DNA of 6,403 bases from Deltaproteobacteria bacterium (lineage in GTDB: Bacteria > Desulfobacterota > Syntrophobacteria > B119-G9), in assembly GCA_003646715.1 (NCBI GenBank), contig QMLL01000103.1:1-6403 (forward strand), in the 5' to 3' direction. This document shows, piece by piece, positions 5,272-6,403 of this stretch. The notes under the pieces were generated by a model, which was given only the letters and a program-made list of their open reading frames with translations, was not told where the DNA came from and ran no database searches. The translations under genes were made by a program, and so were the position numbers. How positions within the stretch are numbered: position 1 is the stretch's first letter; every line of letters begins with the position of its first letter.

Positions 5272-5901
5272 CTAGCCTTTATTTGTTTTTCTAATGATAA
5301 CGAACGAATTTGGTGCGCCAGCCACAGCACCTTTTACCAGCAACAGGTTCTGTTCCGGTCTAACATCCACGACCTGAAGGCTTTTAACAGTCACTCGCCT
5401 GTTTCCCATGTGTCCCGGTAACTTCTTGCCCTTGATTACCCTGGAAGGCCAGGCCGAACATCCTATTGAACCCGGGGGGCGAGTGTTTTTACTACCATGG
5501 GATACAGGCCCTCTGTGGAAACCCCATCTTTTGATGGTTCCCGCAAAACCTCTTCCCTTGCTGGTTCCAATTACATCAACCCTTTCCCCAACCTGGAATA
5601 TGTCAACTTTTATTTCCTGCCCCAGATCAAAACCATCCGTGCTATCGACTCTTACTTCTCTCAAGATCCTAAACGGTCCCTTGCCACTTTTTGCAAAATG
5701 GCCCATCAACGGCTTGTTCACTCTCTTCGGTTTCTGGATTCCAAAACCTAGCTGAAGAGCGTTATAGCCGTCGTTTTCCACGGTCTTGACCTGAGTAATG
5801 AAGCAGGGTCCCGCCTCGAGGACGGTTACCGGTATAGCTTCCCCTTCTTCTCCAAATACCTGGGTCATTCCCAATTTTCTTCCAATGATCGTCTTTATCA
5901 T
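5272..5901 (-). CDS. rplC: 50S ribosomal protein L3 (uL3)
   Basis: uL3 is one of the two assembly initiators of the 50S subunit and sends a long extension towards the peptidyl-transferase centre. The 209-residue product opens MIKTIIGRKLGMTQVFGEEG, contains GHFAKSGKGPFRILRE (about 67-82), and has the family signature region VIGTSKGRGFAGTIKRWGF (about 110-128). The extension reads HRGPVSHGSKNTRPPGSIG (129-147) then CSAWPSRVIKGKKLPGHMGN (148-167). Position 150, a methylated glutamine in E. coli, is alanine here. The C-terminus has LLLVKGAVAGAPNSFVIIRK. An AGAAGG ribosome binding site lies about 9 bases before the ATG, in the 51-base gap after rpsJ. Confidence 0.98.
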   Translation of the reverse strand: MIKTIIGRKLGMTQVFGEEGEAIPVTVLEAGPCFITQVKTVENDGYNALQLGFGIQKPKRVNKPLMGHFAKSGKGPFRILREVRVDSTDGFDLGQEIKVDIFQVGERVDVIGTSKGRGFAGTIKRWGFHRGPVSHGSKNTRPPGSIGCSAWPSRVIKGKKLPGHMGNRRVTVKSLQVVDVRPEQNLLLVKGAVAGAPNSFVIIRKTNKG

Positions 5902-5952
5902 GACTCTAAGCCTTCTACAGTGACTTCACCAGTTTAAAACAGCAATTCCAAA

Positions 5953-6264
5953 CTAGAGCTTTATTTCCACGTGAACACCGGCCGAGAGATCCAGCTTCAT
6001 AAGAGCGTCAACGGTTTGTTGCGTGGGCTCAAGTATATCCAGCAACCTCTTATGCACCCTAATTTCAAATTGTTCCCTCGACTTTTTGTCCACGTGAGGA
6101 GAACGAAGTACACAGTACTTGTGAATCTTCGTAGGCAAAGGGATTGGACCTGCCACTCTAGCACCAGTCCTCTTGGCAGTTTCAATTATCTCTGCCGTAG
6201 ACTGGTCTAATAGCTTATGGTCATAAGCCTTTAATTTAATGCGTATCCTATCGTTGGTTACCAT
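5953..6264 (-). CDS. rpsJ: 30S ribosomal protein S10 (uS10, transcription factor NusE)
   Basis: uS10 is a component of the 30S head. As NusE it also pairs with NusB in antitermination complexes and links RNA polymerase-bound NusG to the ribosome. The 103-residue product opens MVTNDRIRIKLKAYDHKLLDQ, then STAEIIETAKRTGARVAGPIPLPT (about 22-45, containing the conserved GPIPLPT), then RSPHVDKKSREQFEIRVHKR (about 54-73) and LLDILEPTQQTVDALMKLDL (about 74-93). The length is standard. The ATG has two purine-rich candidates upstream, GAGGG about 10 bases away and AGAGGG only 2 bases away; the former has the better spacing. It follows tuf after 37 bases with no visible terminator, so transcription probably continues from the str operon. 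Confidence 0.98.
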   Translation of the reverse strand: MVTNDRIRIKLKAYDHKLLDQSTAEIIETAKRTGARVAGPIPLPTKIHKYCVLRSPHVDKKSREQFEIRVHKRLLDILEPTQQTVDALMKLDLSAGVHVEIKL

Positions 6265-6301
6265 GACCCTCTTGCCCTCGTTATCTTTCTGTTAAACATT
6301 A

Positions 6302-6403
6302 TTATTCAATAATCTCACTAACCACGCCTGCACCAACGGTTCTTCCACCTTCACGAATAGCAAACCGCAAACCTTCTTCCAGTGCTATAGGTGTTATCAA
6401 CTG
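6302..6403 (-). CDS. tuf: Elongation factor Tu (EF-Tu), 3' end, cut by window edge
   Basis: EF-Tu is the GTPase that carries aminoacyl-tRNA to the ribosomal A site. Only the last 33 codons and a TAA stop are present: they read QLITPIALEEGLRFAIREGG, then RTVGAGVVSEIIE. This is the last part of the C-terminal beta-barrel (domain 3), with the invariant LRFAIREGGRTVGAGVV that closes nearly all bacterial EF-Tu proteins of about 395-400 residues. The frame was read by hand from the right edge. The position directly before rpsJ is the usual end of the str operon (rpsL, rpsG, fusA, tuf) in many phyla. Whether the gene is single or duplicated cannot be told from this window. Confidence 0.95.
   Translation of the reverse strand, partial: QLITPIALEEGLRFAIREGGRTVGAGVVSEIIE

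Noticed and set aside
1..6403. Search for an undescribed system, mobile element or foreign insert
   Set aside because: Every part of the window is either a conserved ribosomal protein or EF-Tu gene or a spacer of under 90 bases. Gene order is canonical and no composition break is visible by eye.

Overview
The window is one stretch of the conserved bacterial S10-spc ribosomal protein cluster, read entirely on the minus strand. From the right edge leftwards (the direction of transcription) the order is: the 3' end of tuf (EF-Tu), rpsJ, rplC, rplD, rplW, rplB, rpsS, rplV, rpsC, rplP, rpmC, rpsQ, rplN, rplX and the 5' part of rplE. All thirteen internal genes are intact, of normal length and in the canonical order. 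Only tuf and rplE are cut, both by the window edges.

The organism is a bacterium. The tuf-rpsJ junction (the str operon running into the S10 operon), uL24 with a four-cysteine zinc-ribbon-like tail, and the wording of uL14, uS3, uS19 and uL2 recall Desulfobacterota (former Deltaproteobacteria) and neighbouring phyla more than enteric proteobacteria. That placement is from memory of family sequences, without a search, and is tentative.

The layout is compact. Two gene pairs share a 4-base ATGA overlap (rplD/rplW and rplP/rpmC). rplN/rplX share one base (TAATG), and rpsS/rplV are 3 bases apart. The other gaps run from 15 bases to about 83 bases, the longest being rplC-rplD. No hairpin-plus-U-tract terminator or convincing internal promoter was seen, so one polycistronic transcript entering from tuf is the simplest reading. 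Most genes have a recognisable purine-rich ribosome binding site. Two genes have non-ATG starts: rpsC with TTG and rpsS with GTG. The rplD start is ambiguous between two ATGs and an upstream TTG.

The products assemble into both ribosomal subunits: uS10, uS19, uS3 and uS17 in the small one; uL3, uL4, uL23, uL2, uL22, uL16, uL29, uL14, uL24 and uL5 in the large one. EF-Tu delivers aminoacyl-tRNA to the finished ribosome. I found no mobile element, RNA gene, CRISPR array or unrecognised gene, and no sign of an undescribed system. The findings are small points about start codons, protein variants and regulation.
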